Assembly: GCA_038125725.1 (NCBI GenBank)
Contig: JAYPEK010000034.1
Location: 1-37,713 of the forward strand
DNA: 37,713 nt
Source: TMED8 sp038125725
GTDB taxonomy: Bacteria; Pseudomonadota; Alphaproteobacteria; Rhodospirillales; Casp-alpha2
Direction of reading: 5' to 3'
Under the pieces are notes generated by a model. It was given only the letters and a program-made list of their open reading frames with translations. It searched no databases and was not told where the DNA came from. Position numbers and translations under genes: made by a program. Shown here in pieces: positions 6,750 to 14,385 of the stretch. Every line of letters begins with the position of its first letter. Within the stretch, counting starts at the first letter, position 1.

Positions 6750-7238
6750 ATGGCGCGCCGCCAAGACAACAAGGCCTGGTCGGATTTCGTCGCCTGGTGC
6801 CAGCGGCGCGGCCTCGATGCCGTGCCGGCCAATCCCTGGACCATCGCCGCCTATGCGCGCTGGTGCGAAGCCCGGATGACGCCGCGCGCCATCACCAAGG
6901 CGATCAAGGACATCTCGGCCGTGCATGCCGACAAGACGCGCAAGCGCATCGACCGCGACCCGTTGGTGCTGCGCACGCTGGCGATGATCGAGCGCCACCG
7001 CGCCGAGAAGAAACCGAAACCAAAGGTCGACCTGTTCGAGGACGAAGACGCCCTGAAGACCGCCAAGACCGGCAAGCGTCCGGCGCGCAAGGCGCCGGCC
7101 AAGACGGGCGCGAAAACGTCGGGCGCGAAAACGTCGGCCGCAAAAACGACAGGCGCCAAGGAAGGCGCCGCCAGCCGCCTGAAGCGCGGCCTCGCGGCGA
7201 CGCCCAGGTTGGTCTCCAAGCGGAAACTCAAGAAATAG
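6750..7238 (+). CDS. Integrase core-binding-like domain fused to Lys/Ala-rich tail
   Basis: The protein has 162 residues. Residues about 8-85 follow the pattern of the SAM-like N-terminal (core-binding) domain of tyrosine recombinases: W-x2-FV-x-WC-x2-RG, P-x-NPWTIAAYARWCE, a helix with AITKAIKDISAVH, then DP-x-VLRT. The catalytic domain with its Arg/His/Tyr residues is absent and the frame ends cleanly. Residues about 92-162 are Lys/Ala/Thr-rich with GAKTS repeats, like histone H1 or AlgP-type tails. Both parts suggest DNA binding, so a domesticated recombinase fragment acting as a nucleoid-associated or accessory DNA-binding protein is an inference. The last 11 bp overlap the convergent Hpt gene. 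Confidence 0.78.
   Translation: MARRQDNKAWSDFVAWCQRRGLDAVPANPWTIAAYARWCEARMTPRAITKAIKDISAVHADKTRKRIDRDPLVLRTLAMIERHRAEKKPKPKVDLFEDEDALKTAKTGKRPARKAPAKTGAKTSGAKTSAAKTTGAKEGAASRLKRGLAATPRLVSKRKLKK
7106..7150 (+). repeat. 15-bp tandem repeat encoding GAKTS units
   Basis: GGGCGCGAAAACGTC occurs perfectly at 7106-7120 and 7121-7135, followed by a degenerate third copy (7136-7150). The units encode GAKTS, GAKTS and AAKTT within the basic tail and suggest length variation by slippage. Confidence 0.85.
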
Positions 7239-7545
7239 GGACGTCCGCCGCCCGGGCGTAGACTGCCTCGGCCAGGGGCGCCAGGCGGGTCACCGCGGCG
7301 GCATCGCCTTTCCGCGCTTTCAGCGCCGCTTCTTCCAGCGATTCCGCGGCGGCGGCAAGGTCGGGATATCCGAACAGCCCGGCCGAGCCGCTGATGCCGT
7401 GCGCCGCATCGGCCGTGGCCGCCGCATCGACGGCTTCGACGGCGGCCCGGAGCGCCCCGATGCGTTCCGGCAGCCGCGCCCGGAAGCTCTGCCGGAGCGC
7501 CTCGATCTCGGTTTCGATATTGGTGTCGGGGCCGGTGTCGCTCAT
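7228..7545 (-). CDS. Histidine phosphotransfer (Hpt) domain protein
   Basis: This is a stand-alone Hpt protein of 105 residues. The phosphoacceptor is H49 in AHGISGSAGLFG, followed by helix AAAAESLEEAAL, which matches the four-helix Hpt fold (HxLKGSA-like signature). The ATG lies seven bases after the stop of the M23 peptidase gene, so it is probably cotranscribed with it. A phosphorelay role between a hybrid kinase and a response regulator is known for the family; no kinase or receiver gene is in this window, so the partner is unknown. Its 3' end overlaps the convergent integrase-like gene by 11 bp. Confidence 0.87.
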   Translation of the reverse strand: MSDTGPDTNIETEIEALRQSFRARLPERIGALRAAVEAVDAAATADAAHGISGSAGLFGYPDLAAAAESLEEAALKARKGDAAAVTRLAPLAEAVYARAADVPIS

Positions 7546-7552
7546 GCCGCGC

Positions 7553-8590
7553 TCAATCCCGTAAGATGATTTGGTGGCGCGCGGTAAAGCGCTCGGCCTT
7601 GCCGGCAACGGTGCGGCTCAGGACCGCCTCGCCGACGTAGGTGCCGGCATCCCAGTAAAGGCCCTTGCGCCGGGTGCCGGCGAAGGCCATGCGCCGGGCC
7701 TGCAGCTTGGTCAGGTCGCTGGCGTGCTCGACGACGGTGTCGCCGTCGGGATCGGTGATGGTCATGCTGAGCTTGTCACCCGGGCGCACCCACCAGGCCT
7801 CGACCCAGAAGATTAGCACCGGCGAGCGCCTGGAAAGCGCCTTGGCGTGGTAGAGCCCCTTGCGGATGGAGGGAAGCTTCGGCCGCTCCGCCGCGAAACC
7901 GCCGTTAAAGAGCGCCGTCATCGGCCCCGCCAACGCACGCCCGGCGGCCTCGGTCCAGAGCGCGCCCGGGCCGGCGGCGCAAGTTGGCTGGGTTGGCGGC
8001 GCCGCGCCCAGGAACGGATCGACGACCTTGTCCGCCTGCCTGAGGCTCAGGTGCACGTGCGGGAACTCGGCCATGCCGGAATGTCCGACGAAGCCGAGCC
8101 GGCGGCCCTGCGATACCTTGTCGCCGGCCTGCACCATGACGCTGCCGCTTCTCAGGTGGCAGTATTGCGTCTGCCAGCCGCCCGCATGTTCGATGACGAC
8201 GCCGTTGCCGCAATAGCGGTGGCGCTGGGTGCGGCGGAAGGTCTCGTCCGGCACCCGGTCGGGCATGCCGTCGCGCACCCCCTTGACGATGCCCGGCGCG
8301 GCGGCCAGCACGGCGACGCCTTTCTGCATGGCGTCCAGATCGCGGATGGCGATGTCGACGCCCTTGTGGCCGTCGTAGGTCGCCTCGCCGCAGCGGTAGT
8401 CGCGCCGCCCCGGCCCGGGGTCGAGATCGACCAGGTTGACCAGCCAGCAGTCTCGGCCGATTTCGCAGGCCGCCGGCAGGCCGAGCCTGGGCGGCGGCGC
8501 ATCCGCCGCCAGGGCCGGAAGCGCCAACAGCACCGCCGCCAGGCCGGCAACCCATGGCCGCAAACCGGAAATCGCCTGAAAACCCAACAT
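7553..8590 (-). CDS. Secreted M23-family metallopeptidase
   Basis: The protein has 345 residues. A signal peptide ends near ALPALA-AD (cleavage about residue 29). The LytM/M23 zinc site is complete: H75 and D79 in HKGVD, H145 in YCHLRSG, and H178/H180 in HVHLSL. Unlike EnvC/NlpD regulators it therefore should be an active periplasmic peptidoglycan endopeptidase. The last 140 residues form an extra domain of unknown type (beta-rich, WVRPGDKLSMTITDPDG). The ATG sits six bases after a TAGGGT -10-like hexamer and has no convincing ribosome site, suggesting a leaderless transcript. It is followed by the Hpt gene. Confidence 0.9.
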   Translation of the reverse strand: MLGFQAISGLRPWVAGLAAVLLALPALAADAPPPRLGLPAACEIGRDCWLVNLVDLDPGPGRRDYRCGEATYDGHKGVDIAIRDLDAMQKGVAVLAAAPGIVKGVRDGMPDRVPDETFRRTQRHRYCGNGVVIEHAGGWQTQYCHLRSGSVMVQAGDKVSQGRRLGFVGHSGMAEFPHVHLSLRQADKVVDPFLGAAPPTQPTCAAGPGALWTEAAGRALAGPMTALFNGGFAAERPKLPSIRKGLYHAKALSRRSPVLIFWVEAWWVRPGDKLSMTITDPDGDTVVEHASDLTKLQARRMAFAGTRRKGLYWDAGTYVGEAVLSRTVAGKAERFTARHQIILRD

Positions 8591-8596
8591 GGCCCG

Positions 8597-8625
8597 ACCC
8601 TAACACCTGCCCGGATCGGTGTCGC
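8597..8625 (-). promoter_or_regulatory. Putative promoter of the M23 peptidase (leaderless start)
   Basis: On the minus strand GCGACA (8625-8620) and TAGGGT (8602-8597) are 17 bp apart. Transcription would begin at or next to the ATG at 8590. Confidence 0.4.
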
Positions 8626-8687
8626 GAAAAACCCAAAAGGCGCGGATACCGGGTTGCGGCAGCGCAGCACGATGCGTGAAGCATTTG

Positions 8688-8716
8688 TTGCGAGTTCCCG
8701 GTTTCTCCCGTAAGTT
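8688..8716 (+). promoter_or_regulatory. Putative promoter of the MaoC-family gene
   Basis: TTGCGA (8688-8693) and TAAGTT (8711-8716) are separated by 17 bp. The match is weak, but a perfect palindrome begins exactly at the end of the -10 and extends past the predicted start. Confidence 0.33.
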
Positions 8717-8745
8717 TGCGCCGCAGCAAAATTTTGCGGCGCAAA
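8715..8745. promoter_or_regulatory. Perfect 11-bp inverted repeat (operator or 5' hairpin)
   Basis: TTTGCGCCGCA (8715-8725) and TGCGGCGCAAA (8735-8745) are exact reverse complements around a 9-nt loop. The element lies 41 bp upstream of the MaoC ATG and would overlap the transcription start, fitting a repressor operator. It could instead fold in the 5' untranslated region. There is no T-tract in the sense direction. Confidence 0.55.
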
Positions 8746-8786
8746 AGGAACATCGTTCCGTCCTGAGAGAGGCGAGATTGGACAGC

Positions 8787-9230
8787 ATGACCAACCCCAT
8801 GGACAAACTGCACGGCTATTATTACGAGGACCTGGAAGAAGGCATGAGCGATGTCTTCGCCAAGACCATCACCGACGCCGACATCATCACCTTCGCCGGC
8901 ATTTCCGGCGACACCAATCCGGTGCACCTGAACCACGAATTCGCCAGCGAAACCATTTTCGAGGGCCGCATCGCCCACGGCATGCTGACCGCGTCGTTCA
9001 TTTCCACCGTCATCGGCACCAAGCTGCCGGGGCCGGGCTGCATCTACGTGGCGCAGAACCTGCGTTTCAAGGCGCCGGTGCGCTCCGGCGACACCGTCAC
9101 CGCCACCTGCACGATCACCAAGCTGATCCCGGAAAAGCGTTTCATCGAGCTTTCCACCGTCTGCACCGTCGGCGGCAAGCCGGTGGTCACCGGCGAAGCC
9201 ACGATCATGGTTCCCACCCGCAAGTCCTGA
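8787..9230 (+). CDS. phaJ: MaoC-family (R)-specific enoyl-CoA hydratase
   Basis: This hot-dog-fold protein has 147 residues, the length of PhaJ-type hydratases. The hydratase 2 motif is intact: GISGDTNPVHLNH with catalytic D42 and H47, then AHGML. It would hydrate trans-2-enoyl-CoA to (R)-3-hydroxyacyl-CoA, linking fatty acid oxidation to polyhydroxyalkanoate monomers. This fits the PHA synthase at 32895, although the two are unlinked. The gene symbol is a best guess because generic MaoC dehydratases share the motif. The start could be this ATG, an in-frame TTG nine bases upstream with better AGAGG spacing, or an ATG at 8799. Confidence 0.85.
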   Translation: MTNPMDKLHGYYYEDLEEGMSDVFAKTITDADIITFAGISGDTNPVHLNHEFASETIFEGRIAHGMLTASFISTVIGTKLPGPGCIYVAQNLRFKAPVRSGDTVTATCTITKLIPEKRFIELSTVCTVGGKPVVTGEATIMVPTRKS

Positions 9231-9281
9231 GACCGGCGGAGCGCCCGGCCGAGGCCGGAAATGGCGCGGAAATCTGCGCGC

Positions 9282-9310
9282 TTGACCCGGCCCGGACGCG
9301 CTGACACCTT
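9282..9310 (+). promoter_or_regulatory. Putative promoter of ribF (near-leaderless)
   Basis: TTGACC (9282-9287) is a good -35. The hexamer 17 bp downstream is CACCTT, a poor -10. The start codon follows eight bases later with no Shine-Dalgarno, so the transcript may be leaderless. Confidence 0.33.
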
Positions 9311-9318
9311 GTGCCGCC

Positions 9319-10275
9319 ATGCGCATCTATCGCCACTTCGAGACCCTGCCCCAGGAGGCCCGGGGCGCCGCCATCGCGGTCGGCAACTTCGACGGCGTCC
9401 ACCTGGGCCACCAGGGCGTCATCGGCGAGGCCGGGCGCATTGCGCGCGCCGCAAACCGGCCCTGGGCGGTGCTCACTTTCGAGCCGCATCCGAGGCGCGT
9501 CTTCAAGCCGGACCTCGAGCCCTTCCGCCTGACCCCCTTCCGCGCCAAGGCGCGGGCACTTGAAGGCCTCGGCGTCGACGCAATGATCGTGCAGCGTTTC
9601 AACCGCGATTTCTCGCAGCGCCCGGCGGAGGACTTCGTCACCCAGGTGCTGGTCGAGGGCTTCGGCGCGCGCCACGTGGTGGCGGGCTACGATTTCGTCT
9701 TCGGCCACAACCGCGGCGGCAACTGCGAGATGCTGTTGGCCATGGGCCAGAAACTGGGCTTCGGCTTCACCGCCGTCAGCGCCATCGAGGGCCCCGACGG
9801 CCAGGTCTATTCCTCAACCCGGGTACGCGAATACCTGGCCACGGGCGATGTCGGGGGCGCGGCGAAAGTGCTGGGCCGGCCGTTCGAGATCGAGGGCCGC
9901 GTCGCGCACGGCGACAAGCGCGGCCGCAAGATCGGCTTCCCGACGGCGAACCTGCACTTGGGCTCGATGGTGCGCCCGGCGCTCGGCGTCTACGCGGTGC
10001 GCGTCGGGCTTTTGCAGGACCACGAGGAGCGCTGGATCGAAGGCGTCGCCAACGTCGGCAAGCGCCCGACCTTCGGCGGCGAGGACGTTGTCCTGGAGGC
10101 GCACCTGTTCGATTTCACCGGCGATCTCTACGGCAAGCGGGTCACGGTGCAGCTTTTGCAATACATCCGCGCGGAAAAGAAGTTTGACGGATTGCCCGCG
10201 CTTCAGGCACAAATCGCCGCCGACGGCGAGGCCGCGCGCGGCATCTTAAAGAAAACGCAGGCAAACGAGACATGA
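9319..10275 (+). CDS. ribF: Bifunctional riboflavin kinase/FAD synthetase
   Basis: The protein has 318 residues, the usual RibF length. The N-terminal FMN adenylyltransferase domain has GNFDGVHLGHQ (nucleotidyl-transfer HxGH) and TFEPHP. The C-terminal riboflavin kinase domain has GRKIGFPTANL and the GVYAVRV strand. It makes FMN and FAD from riboflavin. The start has no recognisable ribosome site and lies close behind a TTGACC element. It overlaps ileS by four bases (ATGA), giving a ribF-ileS-lspA unit, a widely conserved order. Confidence 0.96.
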   Translation: MRIYRHFETLPQEARGAAIAVGNFDGVHLGHQGVIGEAGRIARAANRPWAVLTFEPHPRRVFKPDLEPFRLTPFRAKARALEGLGVDAMIVQRFNRDFSQRPAEDFVTQVLVEGFGARHVVAGYDFVFGHNRGGNCEMLLAMGQKLGFGFTAVSAIEGPDGQVYSSTRVREYLATGDVGGAAKVLGRPFEIEGRVAHGDKRGRKIGFPTANLHLGSMVRPALGVYAVRVGLLQDHEERWIEGVANVGKRPTFGGEDVVLEAHLFDFTGDLYGKRVTVQLLQYIRAEKKFDGLPALQAQIAADGEAARGILKKTQANET

Positions 10276-13109
10276 GCGTCGATTACAAATCCACGGTATA
10301 TCTGCCGAAGACCGAGTTCCCCATGAAGGCCGGGCTGGCGAAGCGCGAGCCCGAACTGCTGGAACATTGGGAAAAGACCGAGCTGTTCAAGCACCACCGC
10401 GAGGTGGCCAAGGGGCGCGAGAAGTTCATCCTGCACGACGGCCCGCCCTACGCCAACGGCCACCTGCACATCGGCCACGCGCTCAACAAGATCCTCAAGG
10501 ACGTCATCACCCGCTCGCAGCAGATGCTCGGCAAGGATGCCCACTACGTCCCCGGCTGGGACTGCCACGGCCTTCCCATCGAATGGAAGATCGAAGAGAA
10601 GTACCGCAAGCAGAAGCTCGACAAGGACGACGTGCCGATCGTGCAGTTCCGCCAGGAATGCCGCGAGTTCGCCGAATCCTGGATCGACGTGCAGCGCACC
10701 GAGTTCAAGCGCTTGGGCGTCATCGGCGAGTGGGAGCATCCCTACACCACCATGACCTTCGCCGCCGAGGCCAAGATCGCCGAGGAACTGGGCAAGTTCC
10801 TGATGGACGGCTCTCTATATAGGGGTTCCAAGCCGGTCATGTGGTCGCCGGTGGAAAAGACCGCGCTGGCGGAAGCGGAAGTCGAATATTACGACCATAC
10901 CTCGACCACCATCTTTGTCGCCTTCCCGGTGAAGGAAACCGCGCTCGACGCCATCCGCGACGCTTCGATCGTCATCTGGACGACGACCCCCTGGACCATG
11001 CCCGGCAACCGCGCGGTCGCCTACGGCCCCAATATCGACTACGTGCTGATCGAGGTTACCGGCGTCGCCGAGGGCTCGACCGTGCAGGTGGGCCGCAAGC
11101 TGGTCGTCGCCGAGGCCAGGCTGGAGAACTTCTCCGCCGAATGCGGCGTCACCGGCCACCAGGTGCTCGCCAACTTCAAGGGATCGGCGTTGGAAGGCAC
11201 CATCTGCCGGCACCCCTTGAACGGTCAGGGCTATGAGTTCGACGTGCCGGCGCTCAGCGCCGATTTCGCCACCACCGAGGAAGGCACCGGGATCGTCCAC
11301 ATTGCGCCCGGCCACGGCGCCGACGACTGGGTGCTCGGCGTCAAGAACGGCATCGAGGTGCCGCAGACGGTGGGCGAGGACGGCACCTTCTTCGAGCACG
11401 TGCCGCTGGTCGCCGGCTGGCACGTCTACAAGTGCAACGACGACGTGGCGGAACTGCTGAACGGCGCCGGCGCCTTGATGGGCAAGGGCAAGCTGGTGCA
11501 CCGCTATCCGCATTCCTGGCGCTCCAAGCAGCCCTTGATCTTCCGCAACACGGCGCAGTGGTTCATCTCCATGGAGACCAATGGGCTCCGCGACAAGGCC
11601 TTGAAGGCCATCGACGAGACCCGCTTCGTGCCGGCGTCCGGCCAGAACCGCCTGCGCGGCATGATCGCCGAGCGCCCGGACTGGGTGGTGTCGCGCCAGC
11701 GCGCCTGGGGCGTGCCGATCACCGTCTTCGTAAATAAAGAGTCCGGCGAGCCGCTGCGCGACCCGGCCGTCATGGAACGCGTCGTCACGGCCTTCAAGGA
11801 AGAGGGCGCCGATGCCTGGTTCGCATCCCCGCCGGAACGCTTCCTCGGCAACGAGTATGAAGCCGACGACTACGAACAGGTCACCGACATCCTCGATGTC
11901 TGGTTCGATTCCGGCTCCACCCACGCCTTCGTGCTGGAGGGCGACGAATGGCCGAACCTGCAATGGCCGGCGTCACTCTATCTCGAAGGCTCCGACCAGC
12001 ACCGCGGCTGGTTCCATTCTAGCCTGCTGGAAAGCTGCGGCACGCGCGGCCGGGCACCCTACGAGGCTGTCTTGACGCACGGTTTCGTCATGGCCGAGGA
12101 CGGTCAGAAGATGTCGAAGTCGCTCGGCAACATCGTCGAGCCGCAGAACGTCTACAACCAGCAGGGCGCCGATATCCTCAGGCTCTGGGTGGTCGGTTCC
12201 GACTATTCCGAAGACCTCCGCATCGGCCCGGAAATCCTGAAGCAGCACGCCGACGTCTACCGCCGGCTCAGAAACACGCTGCGCTTCATCCTCGGCAACC
12301 TGAACGGTTTCTCGGACGAAGAGAAGCTGGATATCGCCGAGATGCCGGAACTGGAGCGCTGGGTGCTGAACCGCATCTGGCGCATGGACCAGACGTTGCG
12401 CAAGGCCTGCGACGATTTCGAGTTCCATGCGCTGTTCTCGGAACTGCATAATTTCTGCGCCCTCGACCTGTCGGCCTTCTATCTGGACATCCGCAAGGAC
12501 GCGCTTTACTGCGACCGGATCGATTCCACCCGCCGCCGCGCCGCGCGGACGGTGCTCGATATCCTGTTCGACTGCCTGACGGCATGGCTGGCGCCGTTCA
12601 TCTGCTTCACCGCCGAGGACGCCTGGCTGACCCGCAACCCCGACCGCTCGCCCGGTAACTCCGTGCATCTCCGTACCTTCCCGGACATCCCGGACGCCTG
12701 GCGCGACGACGAGCTGGCGAAGAAGTGGCACGACATCCGCGCCGTGCGCCGCGTCGTCACCGGCGCCCTGGAGAAGGAACGCGCTGAGAAACGCATCGGG
12801 TCCAGCCTGCAGGCCGCGCCCGTGGTGCATGCGCCTACGGAGACCGTGAAACTGTTCGAAAGCGTCGATGCGGCGGAACTGTTCATCACGTCGGGCGCCA
12901 GCTTCACCGATGCGGACGCGCCGGCCGGCGCCTTCACCCTGGAAGACGTCAAGTCGGTCGCCGTGGTGCCGGCCTTGGCCGGGGGCGAGAAGTGCGAGCG
13001 CTGCTACCAGGTGCTGGATGAGGTCGGTGCCGACGCCGCCCACCCGACCGTCTGCAATCGCTGCGCCGACGCCGCCGACAACTTCCAGGCCGTCGCCGAG
13101 AGCGCATGA
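10272..13109 (+). CDS. ileS: Isoleucyl-tRNA synthetase
   Basis: The full-length enzyme has 945 residues. Class I signatures are HIGH (66-69) and KMSKS (613-617). The VPGWDCHGLPIEWK segment and the editing-domain TTTPWTMPGN are present. The C-terminal zinc finger is complete (CERC ... CNRC), as in bacterial-type IleS. It charges tRNA-Ile. It overlaps ribF at the start and lspA at the end by four bases each, so expression is coupled across the three genes. Confidence 0.97.
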   Translation: MSVDYKSTVYLPKTEFPMKAGLAKREPELLEHWEKTELFKHHREVAKGREKFILHDGPPYANGHLHIGHALNKILKDVITRSQQMLGKDAHYVPGWDCHGLPIEWKIEEKYRKQKLDKDDVPIVQFRQECREFAESWIDVQRTEFKRLGVIGEWEHPYTTMTFAAEAKIAEELGKFLMDGSLYRGSKPVMWSPVEKTALAEAEVEYYDHTSTTIFVAFPVKETALDAIRDASIVIWTTTPWTMPGNRAVAYGPNIDYVLIEVTGVAEGSTVQVGRKLVVAEARLENFSAECGVTGHQVLANFKGSALEGTICRHPLNGQGYEFDVPALSADFATTEEGTGIVHIAPGHGADDWVLGVKNGIEVPQTVGEDGTFFEHVPLVAGWHVYKCNDDVAELLNGAGALMGKGKLVHRYPHSWRSKQPLIFRNTAQWFISMETNGLRDKALKAIDETRFVPASGQNRLRGMIAERPDWVVSRQRAWGVPITVFVNKESGEPLRDPAVMERVVTAFKEEGADAWFASPPERFLGNEYEADDYEQVTDILDVWFDSGSTHAFVLEGDEWPNLQWPASLYLEGSDQHRGWFHSSLLESCGTRGRAPYEAVLTHGFVMAEDGQKMSKSLGNIVEPQNVYNQQGADILRLWVVGSDYSEDLRIGPEILKQHADVYRRLRNTLRFILGNLNGFSDEEKLDIAEMPELERWVLNRIWRMDQTLRKACDDFEFHALFSELHNFCALDLSAFYLDIRKDALYCDRIDSTRRRAARTVLDILFDCLTAWLAPFICFTAEDAWLTRNPDRSPGNSVHLRTFPDIPDAWRDDELAKKWHDIRAVRRVVTGALEKERAEKRIGSSLQAAPVVHAPTETVKLFESVDAAELFITSGASFTDADAPAGAFTLEDVKSVAVVPALAGGEKCERCYQVLDEVGADAAHPTVCNRCADAADNFQAVAESA

Positions 13110-13597
13110 GCGCATCCATGAGCTCACAGGCTCCGCGCTGGATGGGGGTCCGGGTGGCCCTGATCATTCTGGTGCTCGATCAGTTGAGCAAGTGGTGGAT
13201 TCTCACCAAAGTCATGAACCCGCCGACGGTCATCGAGGTGGCGCCCTTCTTCAACCTTGTGCTCGGCCTCAATACCGGCGTCAGCTTCGGCATGTTCGGC
13301 GGCGGCGAGGATTTCGGCCGCTGGGCGCTATCGGGCCTGGCGATCGCCATCGCCGGCGCGCTGGCCGTCTGGCTGTGGCGGGTGCAGAAACCCTTGCTGG
13401 CGGTGGCGCTCGGCATGATCATCGGCGGCGCCATCGGCAACGTCATCGACCGCCTGCGGGTCGGCGCGGTGATCGATTTTCTGGATTTCCACGCGTTCGG
13501 ATACCACTGGCCGGCCTTCAACGTGGCCGACAGCGGGATCACGCTCGGCGCGGCGGCTTTGATCCTGGATTCGCTGTTTGCCAAGGCCGACGGCTGA
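13106..13597 (+). CDS. lspA: Lipoprotein signal peptidase (SPase II)
   Basis: The protein has 163 residues with four membrane helices. Family motifs are DQLSKW, NTGVSFG, the first catalytic aspartate D115 in GNVIDR, and the second, D142, in FNVADS. It cleaves prolipoproteins next to the lipidated Cys in the inner membrane. At least three lipoprotein substrates are encoded in this window, including the gene immediately downstream. It starts inside the ileS stop (ATGA). Confidence 0.96.
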   Translation: MSASMSSQAPRWMGVRVALIILVLDQLSKWWILTKVMNPPTVIEVAPFFNLVLGLNTGVSFGMFGGGEDFGRWALSGLAIAIAGALAVWLWRVQKPLLAVALGMIIGGAIGNVIDRLRVGAVIDFLDFHAFGYHWPAFNVADSGITLGAAALILDSLFAKADG

Positions 13598-13623
13598 CCG
13601 CCAAGCGAATTCCGGCTAACCGG

Positions 13624-13652
13624 TTGAAAACTCGGACCAACAGGCGTAGATT
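13624..13652 (+). promoter_or_regulatory. Putative sigma70-type promoter of the BamF-type gene
   Basis: TTGAAA (five of six to consensus) and TAGATT (four of six) are separated by 17 bp in the 90-bp gap after lspA. Transcription would start near 13659, about 29 bp before the GTG. Confidence 0.55.
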
Positions 13653-13687
13653 CCCAAGAGATACGGGCAACTTCCAAAATCATCATC

Positions 13688-14257
13688 GTGAAACGCAACT
13701 TGATCCTCGTTGGCCTCATTGCCGTGGCGTTCGCCGCGACGGGATGCGAGTCCATGCGCAAGGCGGTCGGCGGCAAGAAATCGGCGCCCGATGAATTCGT
13801 CGTCTACAAGCGCCCGCCCCTGACCCTGCCGCCGGAATTCGGCCTGCGTCCGCCGACGCCGGGTGTCGACCGTCCGCAGCAGGTGCAGCCGCGCGACGAG
13901 GCGCGCTCGGCCGTGCTGTCCAGCGGCGGCCGTCAGGCACCGACCAACCAGGCCTCCCTCGACGGCGGCAGCCGTGGCATGAACGTGCTGTTGTCCAAGA
14001 CCGGCGCCGACGCCGCCGATCCCTCCATCCGCGCCAAGGTGGAAGAGGAATCCACGGTCCTGGCCAAGGAAGACCGCCGTTTCATCGACAAGCTGATCTT
14101 CTGGGTCGACGACGCCCCCTATCCGGGCACCGTGGTCGATCCCAAGAAAGAGCAGAAGCGGATCATGGAGAACCAGGCGCTCGGCAAGCCGATCACCGGC
14201 GACGATGTGCCCGAGATCAAGCGCAAGGCCCCGCGCAAGGGCCTCCTCAACTTCTAA
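13688..14257 (+). CDS. DUF3035 lipoprotein, BamF-type
   Basis: The protein has 189 residues and a GTG start with no strong ribosome site. The lipobox is FAATGC, with lipidated Cys20. Immediately after the signal is the DUF3035 signature: SAPDEFVVYKRPPLTLPPEFGLRPP is the recognisable stretch, seen here as APDEFVV and PLTLPPEF. In alphaproteobacteria DUF3035 lipoproteins have been described as BamF components of the beta-barrel assembly machinery, so an outer-membrane assembly role is likely. The C-terminal half is charged and less conserved. Its location between lspA and the paired M16 peptidases suggests an envelope-biogenesis cluster. Confidence 0.82.
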   Translation: MKRNLILVGLIAVAFAATGCESMRKAVGGKKSAPDEFVVYKRPPLTLPPEFGLRPPTPGVDRPQQVQPRDEARSAVLSSGGRQAPTNQASLDGGSRGMNVLLSKTGADAADPSIRAKVEEESTVLAKEDRRFIDKLIFWVDDAPYPGTVVDPKKEQKRIMENQALGKPITGDDVPEIKRKAPRKGLLNF

Positions 14258-14264
14258 AAGCCGC

Positions 14265-14282
14265 CGCGTGACCCATCACGCG
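14265..14282 (+). terminator. Stem-loop after the BamF-type gene
   Basis: CGCGTGA (14265-14271), loop CCCA, TCACGCG (14276-14282) form a perfect 7-bp stem eight bases after the stop. The following CTTGTCAGG is a poor T-tract, so termination efficiency is doubtful; it may instead protect the 3' end. Confidence 0.4.
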
Positions 14283-14385
14283 CTTGTCAGGTGAAATTTT
14301 CCACGGGCGTGCCATATTTATGCCCTGTTGGTGGACCATCATCACCCCCATCCCGAAATCCGAAGCGCTCGAGGTCCCGACGACC

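Noticed and set aside
6630..6998. N-terminal extension of the FAD/2Fe-2S reductase
   Set aside because: The extension lacks similarity to the fold, overlaps the divergent integrase-like gene, and the internal ATG at 6629 has a GAGGGAG site.
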